Assembly: GCA_003254885.1 (NCBI GenBank) | Contig: QANT01006286.1 | Span: forward strand, 1-64,000 | DNA length: 64,000 nt | Direction of reading: 5' to 3' | Origin: Purshia tridentata | Taxonomy: Eukaryota > Streptophyta > Magnoliopsida > Rosales > Rosaceae | In this document: positions 30,101-40,401 of the stretch, one piece after another | Layout of the letters: every line of letters starts with the position of its first letter | Numbering within the stretch: the stretch's first letter is position 1 | Made by a program: the position numbers and the translations under genes | The notes under the pieces: generated by a model | Database searches by the model: none | The model's input: the letters and a program-made list of their open reading frames with translations, nothing else | What the model was told of the DNA's origin: nothing

Positions 30101-33100
30101 CCATTTACATAAGCAAAACTAAATTTGCAAAGGATTAAGTCAGTTACCAAAAATATGAAGAATAATTATCATATTTGCACTTTCAGGCTTTCATTATATA
30201 ACCATGTAAAAAGCGCAATATTCAAAAACTTTACCATTGTCATTGAAAGCAATGATCATTTTCATATGACAATAAATGCATATTAAATAAAACAATAAAT
30301 GCATATTAAACATAACAATTTGAGCCTTTGAGGATATTGATAGCTAATCAGACTAATCCGATATACCGGTACCTATTCAAAAAAATTAAATGGCTTCTCT
30401 ATCTAGATGGCATGCCTATATGCATAAATAAATAAAAAGAAGCTATATATAAAATCCAATGACAATATTTTTTTATTTAGAAAACCTAACTAGAGAGACA
30501 GATAAAAAATAATAATAACACCAACAAATCTAAATAAAAGCACCAAGTAAGTTTTCTACCATTTAATCATTCACCAAATAGTGAAACACAAGGCAAGGAA
30601 ACTTAATGAGTTTTATTTTGAGCAAAAAAAGAAACAAGGGAAAGAAAATTGCCTTAGGCCTTATTGAGTTAGTGAGAAACGGCGTTCCCACATTCAAACA
30701 TCTCAAGATTAAGATTTACTAATATATCTCTTTTAATAACAGAAGAAATTTATGAGACAAAAGTTGGAACAAGTGCAATGGCAGTGAATGAGCAGTCGCC
30801 CGAAGGTGCAATAAAAATCTCTAACAGCCACCTAGCTGCTCAAGCTAATATAGCAAATACATAGCACAAAGCACACTCTTTAGAAACTGATGCCTGGGGG
30901 AAGCCCAAAAATGCACTCTATCCCACAAGAAATTCGCCGCCTGGATATTTGCCTTGATAAATCTTATTATTTCTTTTCAACCAAACCACCCAAAAGCATC
31001 TCACACACAATAGCTCCACAACACTTTTGAACCTTTTCCCTCACCCCAAAGACACAATATTTATCAATCAGTAAAGATACTCAGGAAGCTGGAATCTCCC
31101 AACTCAATCTTGCCTCCCTAAAAAGCTTATGCCATAACCTCAGTGCAATTAAACAATGTAGGAATACCTCTTTATCACAAGAAATACCAAGAAGGTGATA
31201 CAAACATTAAACCCCCTTCATTCAATATTATCACAATTCACAAGTATTAACCCATCCATGAGAAGTTATCAAAGCAAGAGCTTGCACCTTACAATGTACT
31301 TTAACCTTCTAAATAATCTCAGCTAGATTGAAAAAAGAAAGAGATGCTTCACCTGTTACCAATTAAATAGCATTATCACGAGAATTTTTTTGAAGATTCA
31401 GTTTCCCAAGAATTTTTTATCAAAAATCAAAGGATACAACGAGACATATAAATCAGAACTGGTAAGGAATAAAGCTCATCAATTTCAATATCAAAGAACT
31501 TTCAGCCCACTGAGAATAAGAAGACTAACAAACTAGCAACTGACACATTATGGACAAATGACAACTTATAAAGAAGCAAATATAAGAACCACAAAGGACA
31601 CTCTTCAACTCTTTTATCTTCGTGAAATGTAATTATCTCCCCGTTTTGGGCAATAGAACAATGTGGGACCAGTACTAGTTATAACTTAACCTCCTATGTC
31701 CAACAGGGTGAGAGCAAGCCCAATGGACTCATCAGATGTGAGGTTTTATCTCAAAAGGCTTCAGTGCTATTAGTAGTGAATCACCCAACTTATGTATGGT
31801 AGATTGTTGAGTCACATTTCTGATGTGGAATAAACTCTATCCACACTTGTGGCTTGTATCGAGCCACTCAATCTCAAGAATCTCCACACTTTCAAATGTT
31901 ATATTATTCTTCCCAACCTTATTGATACAGTTGATTGTATCAATAATGATTTTCTTAGATTATGATGTTATGGTTAGACTTCCTCGAAAATGAAGTGGCT
32001 TTGTTCCACCTTCTAATGCAACTACCATGTTATGACTTTATTCAAGTCAAGCTCTTGTACTTATGTTGCAAGTGGCAACATGAGAAGATTATGATCCACA
32101 GATATTGTCCAAGTATAGTCTCATCTAATATAGCTTTGCATTGAAAGGGCTGGAGATGCAGTTTAGAAACTTTTGGAACCATGAGTTTGAATTTATACCT
32201 TTTAAGGTAAGATGTGGCCTATTCTTGTTATGGGCAACATGCACTAGGCTCAATGGTGAGATTACTGAACTACTTAACAAGTACAAGTGACTCTGGTTCG
32301 TCCAAGCTATTTATTGCCACCAATTTCAACTAAGTATATCCCTTTGAATTTAACTTGCTAGTATGGTATCATGACCCCTTTTCCTCAATTGGGATCATCC
32401 TTACTGATGAAGACTCCTAGAAAGGAAGAACGTAAGAGGCTAATTTGGAGAGAAGAAAAAATCGAAGGAGAAACTAACCAACTTTAATTATATGTAACCC
32501 AATGTTCAAAAATATCTAACATAATGACAATGTGGACAATTTATTAAGGTCGCGTACAAAACCAAATAGGGAAACCTTAAAACAAGCCCTAAATCAAACC
32601 GATGACGCGACCGAGTTACAGACCTACACCCTATGACATCACATGTAAGTTTTTAGACGCATATCACGATTCACGTCATTACAATAAACACGTAGGTAAA
32701 TTAAAATATTCTTTCCAATAAAACAAGCCCTAAATCAAACCGATGACGCGACCAAGTTACAAAGCTACACCCTATGACATCACATGTAAGTTTTTAGACG
32801 CATATCACGATTCCCGTCATTAGTTTCATCAAGCTTAACACAGCGTGCCACAAACTGGCAAATAAACACGTAGGTAAATTAAAATATTCTTTCCAAGTTA
32901 GGCATTTTATCTATTTAAACCCCTCTAGGGTTATATTAACAAAAATCATATGTTTCCTATTTTCTTAATGTCATTCCTCTCCCTCTTTTTCACATATAAA
33001 TTAATTCTATTTCTCAAAATTTCAAATTCACTAGACCTAGTTAACTACCAACTAGTAAAGACACTGGTTTTGTGCAAGGAAGTTATAGGCTCATAGCCTG

Positions 33101-35549
33101 CAAAAGATTGAGGACATTTCTTTGAATAACATGCTCAAGACCACATTTCACCATTGATGTCCCAAGCCGCTGCATTGGAGAACTATCAGCCACCAACATT
33201 GTTCAAGAATGGCTTCATGAAGTACAGGGTTATAAACAAAGGGCTACAAACATGTTCCATGAACTTTTTCTATAATGTATTCAGCTGAGGTAACTTTGGA
33301 TGGTACCTACTCTTATTTTTTGTGGTATTCCAGCAATGCCTATGAGCCTTTAAGCAAGCAAGTTATAGCCTACAATGTAAAGTGAAAATGCAACAGTGGG
33401 TTTAATTCGCTCTTGTGGGATCAAGACCCTTGTCCTAATCACTTTTATCCTTAATTTCATTTGTCATGCCACAATATGGTAAAAGATGACAAACAATTGA
33501 AAAGGAATCTGAAAAAAATTAAGTTCCCCTCCGTAATAATCTAGTTACCAACTTTTAACCCTAATAAATCCTTATCGGAACGAAGCAAGTAACTCTCACA
33601 CTTAATTGTGCCTTCCAGATGATTTAACTAATTTCTTTGGTGTTATCTTATAATTTTTTGCTTCATATCTTGTGTTAAAGTGGTTCCAATCTATAAACCC
33701 ATACAAAGGGAGGAGTTCTCAAATTCATTATCAGATGAGGCATTGTTGTTAAAGTCTTAGGGATAATAAGACCTTCATTCTAACAGATATCTACCATCAA
33801 ACTATTTTGAAATATTTTACCTATGAACAACATTTTGGGAGACTTTTGGGGAAGGAATGTATTTTCAAGTGATCTCAAAGCCCAATTGCGTTGGTTTGAA
33901 TTATTTTGTGTTGATGATCAGTCACCTTCACTTAGCTTTTGATATGTCGCAAAAGCAACAGATGTTAGATAGTAGGTAATGAGTTTCACAATCATAACCT
34001 TATCAAATATCGGTAACCTTGGATTTTGATCAGTATTCAGTTTGATCTTCAAATCACCTTCACTTAGCTTTACTAACATAGATTCACGTAAAGGCTAGAA
34101 AAAAGAACAAATCAAGGCTTTGGATTCACCTGATGACTTGCCAATTGTTAAGCAAAATGAACGCACAACAACGAGAATTAAGTTGGAGACCATTGGGAAA
34201 AAGTTTACTATTTAGCTCTGTGTTGTTACACATACCATTGAGCCATGTATATGCCCTATAAATTTTCTTACACCAACTTGATGGATGTTGGAGAACTAAA
34301 AGGAACTGTAAATTTTGGGATTTATTGGAGTAACAAATTAGGAAAAACAAATAATACTTAAACTGTTTGAAGAGAGACATTCAATTATCTTCTTCATAAA
34401 TCAAATATCCACATTTACGATGTGAGGTGCACAGAGGGGAATTGACTCTTTTGTTGAACCGTTGGAGTGCTTTCTAAAAAAAAGTCATCTTCTTCATTGA
34501 AAAAAAAGTGGAAACTTCTTAAACCACGCCCTCTATTCCTTAGCCTTTTAGCCTGAGATATTTTAGAGAATAGCCTTGTAGAAAGTAGCCCTCTTGCATG
34601 TAGGCCTTCTAGTATGTGGCCTTGAGACTAACCCTTGGAGCTAGCAACCTTTCAACGAGCTTGTAAAAAGCCTTGAAGCTAATAGTTGAATGGTGAGTAG
34701 AAGGGCCAAGGTTTATATGAAAAAACCAACAATTCCAAGTTTCTAAGATCAATAAAGTCCTCCTTATATCCTAAAATCTAAGAGAATAAAATAGTGGCAT
34801 AAATTTATATTTTGTTATGTTCCATTTGTTAGACAACCACTAGACCCCAAAGCTTAAACTCTTAGATTCAGTCGTTATATAACATGGTATCTGAGCTCTG
34901 GTTGTAGGAGGTCCTAAGTTTGAAGCGCCTTCAATCTTCATTCCCTTTCAAGGTACATGGAGCAGCAGTCCAGATATCGACCTACTCTCTTCATTTATAT
35001 GCTAATTGGAATGAAATCGTATCACCCAAGTCTCAACTAGAAATCTCAGCAGACTACATCAGCTGTTTTTAAATCAATCCAAATCAATATAAATTACCAC
35101 AAAAAGATGAACAAATTTTACAAATTAAAAACAAAGAACATTATGACAAACCAAACTGAGCATTGAATCGCTATAAACCTGAACCACATTAATCACAGAG
35201 TCTAAAAACACACAAAAAAAAAAACTTTTAATTCAATACCAATACCAAAAACAAAACAAAACAATTTAAGTACCACAGCAACAAAAATAAAAAATCCAAG
35301 CCATCAAAACGTATATCATTACTCTTTAAAGCCACTGTAATATAATCCCAATAATCCCAGTAGAGCAACATATATATCACATACAATCCAAACAAGCCAA
35401 AGCCTTGAGAGAAATGAAAACGTAAAAGAAAATTTGCCTGACCCGCATTTCTCACAGAGCTGAATAAAAGAGCCGTTGCTCATCTTCCAGCCATCCCAGT
35501 ACTCAGCGGTCTCGGCGTTGCAGTAGAAGCATAGCTTGGTAGTAGCCAT
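25398..35549 (-). CDS. VAL/HSI2-like protein with zinc finger and B3 domain, short form
   Basis: Eight exons in transcript order: 35549-35443, 30118-30028, 29828-29720, 29014-28846, 28596-28497, 27805-27628, 27223-27144, 25433-25398. They total 870 nt and encode 289 residues. Residues about 7-100 form the Cys/His-rich PHD-like finger of VAL repressors: LCFYC, QLCEKCG, RFCETFH, GWRDCSLCEK, LHCGC, GGVGCTEC. About 55 polar residues follow. A complete B3 domain then runs from VIPLFEKTLTASD through RLVIPKKKAE, FPVTIQDTTGKDWEFRFRSW and MYVLEGI to VTFHRMEPEGKLVIG. VAL proteins bind RY elements and recruit Polycomb to silence seed genes. The CW domain and EAR motif of full-length VALs (near 800 residues) are not seen. 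The last exon (KKSPTLGKKKV then stop) is the least certain, as is the exon 5 acceptor. Intron 1 is 5.3 kb. The start ATG at 35549 has a good context (ACCATGGC); another lies 6 nt upstream. Confidence 0.8.
25846..25957. repeat. Short tandem repeat, about 30-bp unit, in the last intron of the B3 gene
   Basis: Four to five diverged units of the pattern TAATAGTAATCTAACTTTAC follow each other. They lie in the intron between exons 7 and 8 of the VAL-like gene. No coding or regulatory role is visible. Confidence 0.75.
26130..26650 (+). mobile_element. Decayed LINE (RTE-type) 3' end inside the last intron of the B3 gene
   Basis: A degenerate coding trace reads like the end of a plant non-LTR reverse transcriptase: a MLRWM-like start near 26289, ENLREC, then RWFDNVQQ at 26390-26413 (compare RLRWFGHVQRR), and a later trace resembling RAEWKQLC near 26550. 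The tail then reads AGCCGGCCACAATTATCC and GGGACAAATG, which resembles the 3' ends of plant RTE elements. Frames are interrupted by stops and shifts, so it is dead. It runs opposite to the host gene. A run of AAT/GAT triplets just upstream (26098-26145) may be an older repeat. Confidence 0.6.
32581..32895. repeat. Tandem duplication of about 141-174 bp in intron 1 of the B3 gene
   Basis: Copy one spans about 32581-32718 and copy two about 32722-32895. Both begin AACAAGCCCTAAATCAAACC, contain CCCTATGACATCACATGTAA and end in TAAATTAAAATATTCTTTCC. Copy two has about 35 extra bases (a CATCAAGCTTAACACAGCG-containing piece), so copy one has lost that part. The copies differ at few other sites, suggesting a recent duplication. 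Confidence 0.85.
34812..34910 (+). mobile_element. Possible LTR-type fossil remnant with primer-binding-like site
   Basis: A short segment at 34812-34883 begins TGTTATG and ends TATAACA. It is followed at once by TGGTATCTGAGCTCTGG, close to the initiator-Met tRNA primer site of plant LTR elements. No second repeat or coding region is evident nearby, so this is at most a small broken remnant in intron 1 of the B3 gene. Age cannot be judged without a partner repeat. Confidence 0.4.
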
Positions 35550-36124
35550 GGTCATGGGGGCTAAGCAACAGAGAGAGTGAAAGAGCGAGAGCGAGAGAGC
35601 AAACAAGCAAGTCAGAGAGAGAGAGAGACTGAGATAGGGACAGTGAGTATATATGAGCGTGAGTCAGTGCCATCTCAGTGACAACGAAGATTATACGAGG
35701 ACAATGTGTAATCTGTGGTCGCTCGGACCGGAGTCAAAAGGGGAATTAAGGATTTGGGATCGCTGATTGGTTGATGGCTTTGGTGGAGCCGACGTGGCGG
35801 AGTTCTGGGGTTGAGGCGCATTTTTGTACGGTGGGTGGCAATGCAGGGAAGCAGAATTGAGGAAAATGAAGCTTCCTAAGGGAGAACAAAACATGACGTG
35901 AGGTGCTCTGCATATCGACCAGGTGGCCAAAGTAGATTTCATGCACAACAACCACCCTGACCCTGCCTTATACGACGGTTACGCCTTTATGGCCAATGGT
36001 TTTCCCTCCTTTTTTTTCACTTCTTTCTAAGATAAGGCCGGTCAGAAGATTCCCGGACGTGTATGCAACTAAGAACTCAAAATGGGCCCTTTTTTCGGGT
36101 ACATTCAGCCCTTTTGCTGAAATA

Positions 36125-36243
36125 TATAATTTCTAAAACTTCCTCATAAAAAATAAAATAAAAAGAATAATTTCTAAAATTTCCTCATAAAAAAAGAATA
36201 ATTTCTAAAATTCCCACATAAAAAGGAATAATTTCTAAAATTT
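36125..36243. repeat. Minisatellite, about 30-40-bp unit
   Basis: Four imperfect units of AATTTCTAAAATTTCC followed by TCATAAAAA and a purine-rich spacer stand in a row. Unit length varies through differing A runs. Confidence 0.8.
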
Positions 36244-36318
36244 CATGACTAAAACATGGCTCTGGAAAAACTCAAAAAGGGAAAACATATTCTTGTTGCT
36301 CCTTGGTTTAGAAAGTTT

Positions 36319-36787
36319 CAATTTACAACAACAAAAAAATCCAAAGTTATTATTGATACAATTTGTAAGATCAACGAACAACCCACATCAAAATCCCTAT
36401 AAAATAAGAGTAAAATCAGTTTTCAAAGCGGTTTCGATATGATACGGGCAAAAACTCCCTCAATACTTGAATCAAAATAACACTTGCAAATTTACAACAA
36501 GTATCTTAGTAGGAAAAGTGACCATAACTGAAAGTGGAAAGTAGCGATATCTAGTAGAAAAATTTAAATCTACAACAAGAAAAAATAATACTAATAAAAA
36601 ATTCAACGTATTACCGGATCAACAAATATATCTCGATCAAAACCTACCAAAATCTCTACAAGATAGAATAAAATTGAGTTTTAAAGCGGTACCGATGTGA
36701 TGCTAGCTAAAAAAATTTCAATAATAGCAAATTTGAAACAAGTATTTTGGATGCAAAAGTGAGCAAACCTGAAAGGGGACAGTTTTT
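36319..36787. repeat. Diverged tandem duplication, about 245-bp period
   Basis: The segments 36319-36548 and 36569-36787 share an ordered series of motifs: ACAACAA followed by an A run, GATCAACAAA-like, CCTATAAAATA versus CTACAAGATAGAATAAAAT, TTTTAAAGCGGT with CGATATGAT or CGATGTGAT, GCAAATTT-ACAAGTAT, and AAAAGTGA-CA. Divergence is considerable, so this is an old duplication of non-coding DNA. Confidence 0.6.
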
Positions 36788-37506
36788 GTCCAAGAGAAAT
36801 TTGGTCGATAAACCTTTTCTTGCTTCTCGGTACCATCGACCTACAATGTTTAAATAACTCTTTTATGACTTTTGACCGAGTAGTCTTTATAACAAGTTGC
36901 GTAGTTCTTGTCGTTACCTTTCATATCGGTTCATCTTTTATATCGGCTCATTGCTTTTAGGGGTGAAAATTTTTAATACGACTCAAATTCACACAAAATT
37001 AGTAGGTTAGAGTCTACCATTACTTGAACAATCACATTAATGAGACAATTTGCTGACACAAATAATAAATTGGTTGGGTCAATGCGAATAATCTTATTAT
37101 GACACTACAAATCTATTTATTGGTATTTTATGATTAAAATGAATAATTTTTCTCATCTCTTAGTATGACACTACATGAATCCTTAAAAGAAATATCATAC
37201 GAATCATGTCAAACTGAAGTATATATAAATTTTATGAGTATTGTATGAGTGATAGATTTTGTTTGAGATAAAATGGAATTTAGTTCATAAGATATGTACA
37301 TCAACTTGAACAGGACATAACTAATAAGCAGGTAAAGTTAATGTTCAGTCATCTAATATACTTGTTTCATTTCATAAAATAATTTTCAAATGTCATGAGT
37401 TGAAATCATTCTAGTGTACCTAGTTTGTGTGTTTTGAAATGTGTGTGAACAAAAAAATAGTTAATATCTATATTTTTTTTAGATAAGTATGGAGGAAAAA
37501 AAAAAA

Positions 37507-37605
37507 ACAAAGTACCAAATCAAAGCATTAATATTCGTGGATACCCTCATTAGTTGATAACAAAGTACCAAATCAAAGCATTAATATTTGTGGATACTCT
37601 CATTA
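37507..37605. repeat. 53-bp tandem duplication
   Basis: Two nearly identical copies start at 37507 and 37560 with ACAAAGTACCAAATCAAAGC. They contain TTAATATTCGTGGATACCC or a two-base variant of it. The second copy ends at CTCATTA. Confidence 0.9.
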
Positions 37606-38713
37606 TATTTTTATTACCATTACCGACTAGCCCCTTGGCATGTACAGATGTACTACACCACTACACGCGCCAATTGGCTTTTTAAGCATTTTGTTAGCAA
37701 AAAGATGTTGGTGGTTCATCTTTTTCAAAAACATGTTCTCATTTTTCTTTTCTTTTTCTTTTGTTCATTTTTTCAATTTTTAACAGGTTGTTTACACCAT
37801 TTTACTCTATATTAATAATTTTAAGTATTTTAGTTGAGAATGGGTATTTTTTGATATTTTAAACTTTTGACTTAACAACCCTGTATGTTCTATATATATA
37901 GATTCTACATTGTCACATTTTTATTGAAAAAAGATACAAGTAATTAAAAAAAAAGATCAGAATGACATTTAGCTAAACAGATATTTGGGAATTCATGCTA
38001 TTTTGGTAAGTGGAAGGGCTTAATGTGGATATAAGAAGGTTTGAGTTGGCACCTAAATTTGGTATTATATGTTGGCAGCCAACGCAATTAAACCATAGAA
38101 ATCCGATTAAGATGCCTTCCTTGAGGTTTGACAACTCATAATATTGATGAAATGCTTTGATGTCTCATATGAAAATGAAAAGCTTAACAGCATAATACAT
38201 TTAAAATCAATATACACACACAGGATGAACTGCAGCAAGTAGGATTGAACAAATCAGCTCGAGAGAGCTTGAGTTCATATCATGTTTATCACATTCGAGC
38301 TCACCTTGTCAAAATTAAACAAAATCTTAACCTCCTTTAAAATACAAGTAGACTTAGGTAGTTTTGGCACGCTTAAACTCATTCAGGCCACTCATGGCTG
38401 ACTTTGTTTAATTTTATTTTATTTTATTGAAAAAAAAACTTTAAAGAAATTGAACAAGTCAGGGTAAAATTGATATTATAGAATTTGCTGGTGCGATAAG
38501 TAAAAATATTGGTGAAAAGTGAATTTTCTTTCTTAATATATTGATCTATGGATTAAAAAGAATTCGACAAGCATTCAACCAATTACATTCACAATCCAAA
38601 TCGCAATCAACGAAGAAAATTATAAAGAAACTGATACAGGGATCACATAAATGAGTTGACGATTCTAAATCCTTCTATAAAAAACCCTATAGTTGATCAG
38701 AGATTCAGAATCC

Positions 38714-40179
38714 TCAGTCATATAGCAACTTTGCAGATTGAGTTCTCAAGGTTTTGCTTTCATGCTTCAAAATTTTCTCAACAGCCTTCTCTTTTTTAGA
38801 TATAGCTCTTACTATGGCTTTCTTCTTCCGGACATTTTTCGTTCTCTTCATTGCTCTTCCCTTTGTCTTTCTGTTACAGAAAAATTTCACAATTAGCAGG
38901 TGGAAGAAAATAAAACGAAATGGTTCAAAAAGCAACTGGAATGAAAACGGGAAAGGCAGATCACAATGACTTCAATCAAAGAAGCATTGAAAGGATAAAT
39001 TGAACAGACAAAGACAATGTAAAGTTGAATGGACTGAGGTAGAAATTCTTCATTCATTGTTAGTCACCCTTAGTCCTCAGAGATCAAAGAAAGAGTTCAT
39101 AAGAAAGAACAAAAAAGAACATCAAAAACCAGGAGAAAGAAACTACAAAGCCGGCAAATCCTCTACCCTATTTTCATGGAAAAAACTTCTGAATAAAATG
39201 GCAATCGCTTGCCACATCATTAAGCCCTCTCCTTACTCAAATTTCTCCCCTCCCATGCTTTGAACCTATTCCTGCACCTCTGATATGAACAATCACAGAA
39301 CAGAACTAGCAGTATCACCTAGCTCCAAAGACAAATTTTCCTCATCACAGATTCTAACCATGCTCGAACGACCATACAAGTAGTAATGTGTTAAGACAGT
39401 TGCAAACCATGGCAAAGAAGTGGCCAGGCAAGATCAGAAGCAAAAACGCTTCATAATGAGAGTAGTAGAGGACCTAGAGGTACCCCTCTGTTCCAGAACT
39501 AAGGACCAAAAAACTACTATATGCTGACTATCAAATTGATGGTTTGCAACGTTTGTCAAGCCATACAACACCACCATCTGAGCCAGTTAAGGTGACATTC
39601 ATCCTATACTTTTGTGACAGAATTTTGGAAATAATCACAGTATTCATATAATTGGGTTAATCCATTTAATGAAAACTAAAGCAAATAAAAACCGAACTTT
39701 TTATGAATGAAATCAATTTGTTTAAGATCTGTAATTCTTCAACAACTTAGAAGTAAGCAACCTATCTTTTCACACAACATGAAGAAGACTAAAAGCCATC
39801 CATAAAGACCCTTTTGTGCCACATATAGATTAACTATTTGAACCCATAAAGCATAATCTCACACACAATCATTTAGCAATACCTTGTTAATACTATCTGA
39901 CAAGCTATATCGTCAGACTGTTAATTAGTTCATTGATCAAATGAAATCATGCTTAAATGTCTGGTTTAGGGTTTAAATTTATGACGTTGATTGACACCAT
40001 TAACAGAGTACAGGACAACCTTATGAAAAATGGCTGCTTGTTAATACTTGATACTTACAAATTGGAAGCATCACTTGAGTTATGAGCCACAGACTCTGAG
40101 GTGTCCATTGCTGCACATAGAAATCAAAATAATCAATAAATTGATAAATTGCTCCCCCAAAAAAAAAAAAAAAANAAAT

Positions 40180-40211
<32 letters not shown>

Positions 40212-40340
40212 TTGGAAGAAATTTATAATAGTGGAATATGAAGAAATTAGAATACCTTGAGGCAAATCTGAAACGGCTTCTTCCATGATGTCCATTGAAA
40301 CGTTACCGTTTTTCTTCTTCTTGTTCCTGTTCTTCGCCAT
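38714..40340 (-). CDS. Small lysine-rich protein, probably nuclear; function unknown
   Basis: Three exons in transcript order: 40340-40256, 40110-40059, 38870-38714 (294 nt), encoding 97 residues. The N-terminus is strongly basic (MAKNRNKKKKNG). A short acidic and polar linker follows (SMDIMEEAVSDLPQ, AMDTSESVAHNSSD). The C-terminal half is again basic and probably helical, with GRAMKRTKNVRKKKAIVRA, ISKKEKAVEKILKHES and an ending AKLLYD. I recognise no named domain. Basic clusters at both ends suggest nuclear or nucleolar location and RNA or ribosome-related work, which a telo-box just upstream of the start supports weakly. Reading phases agree across both introns, and intron 2 is 1.2 kb. The short first intron contains a poly-A tract with an undetermined base. 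Confidence 0.78.
40159..40203. repeat. Poly-A tract in the first intron of the small basic protein gene
   Basis: A run of about 45 bases is almost all A, with an undetermined base at 40175. On the transcribed strand it is a T tract inside the intron. The length is likely unreliable in the assembly. Confidence 0.9.
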
Positions 40341-40393
40341 CGCTTTGGAGAGAGAAGAGAGAGAGCTGAAAAATCTTAGCGATGTAAGGAACT

Positions 40394-40401
40394 AAACCCT
40401 A
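40394..40401 (-). promoter_or_regulatory. Telo-box upstream of the small basic protein gene
   Basis: AAACCCTA lies 54 bp before the start codon at 40340, in the leader or proximal promoter. Telo-boxes are enriched near the transcription starts of plant ribosomal protein and ribosome-biogenesis genes. It reads on the plus strand, so for the minus-strand gene it is the reversed form TAGGGTTT. Function is inferred from position only. Confidence 0.45.

Larger units (their letters stand above)
35550..38713. other. Upstream region of the B3 gene and spacer with minisatellites
   Basis: The stretch 35550-35650 is GA-rich on the plus strand (CT-rich in the transcript) and is probably the 5' leader of the B3 gene. 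The rest is AT-rich spacer with three tandem-repeat patches, listed separately. No open frame shows a domain, and I see no RNA gene. Confidence 0.5.
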
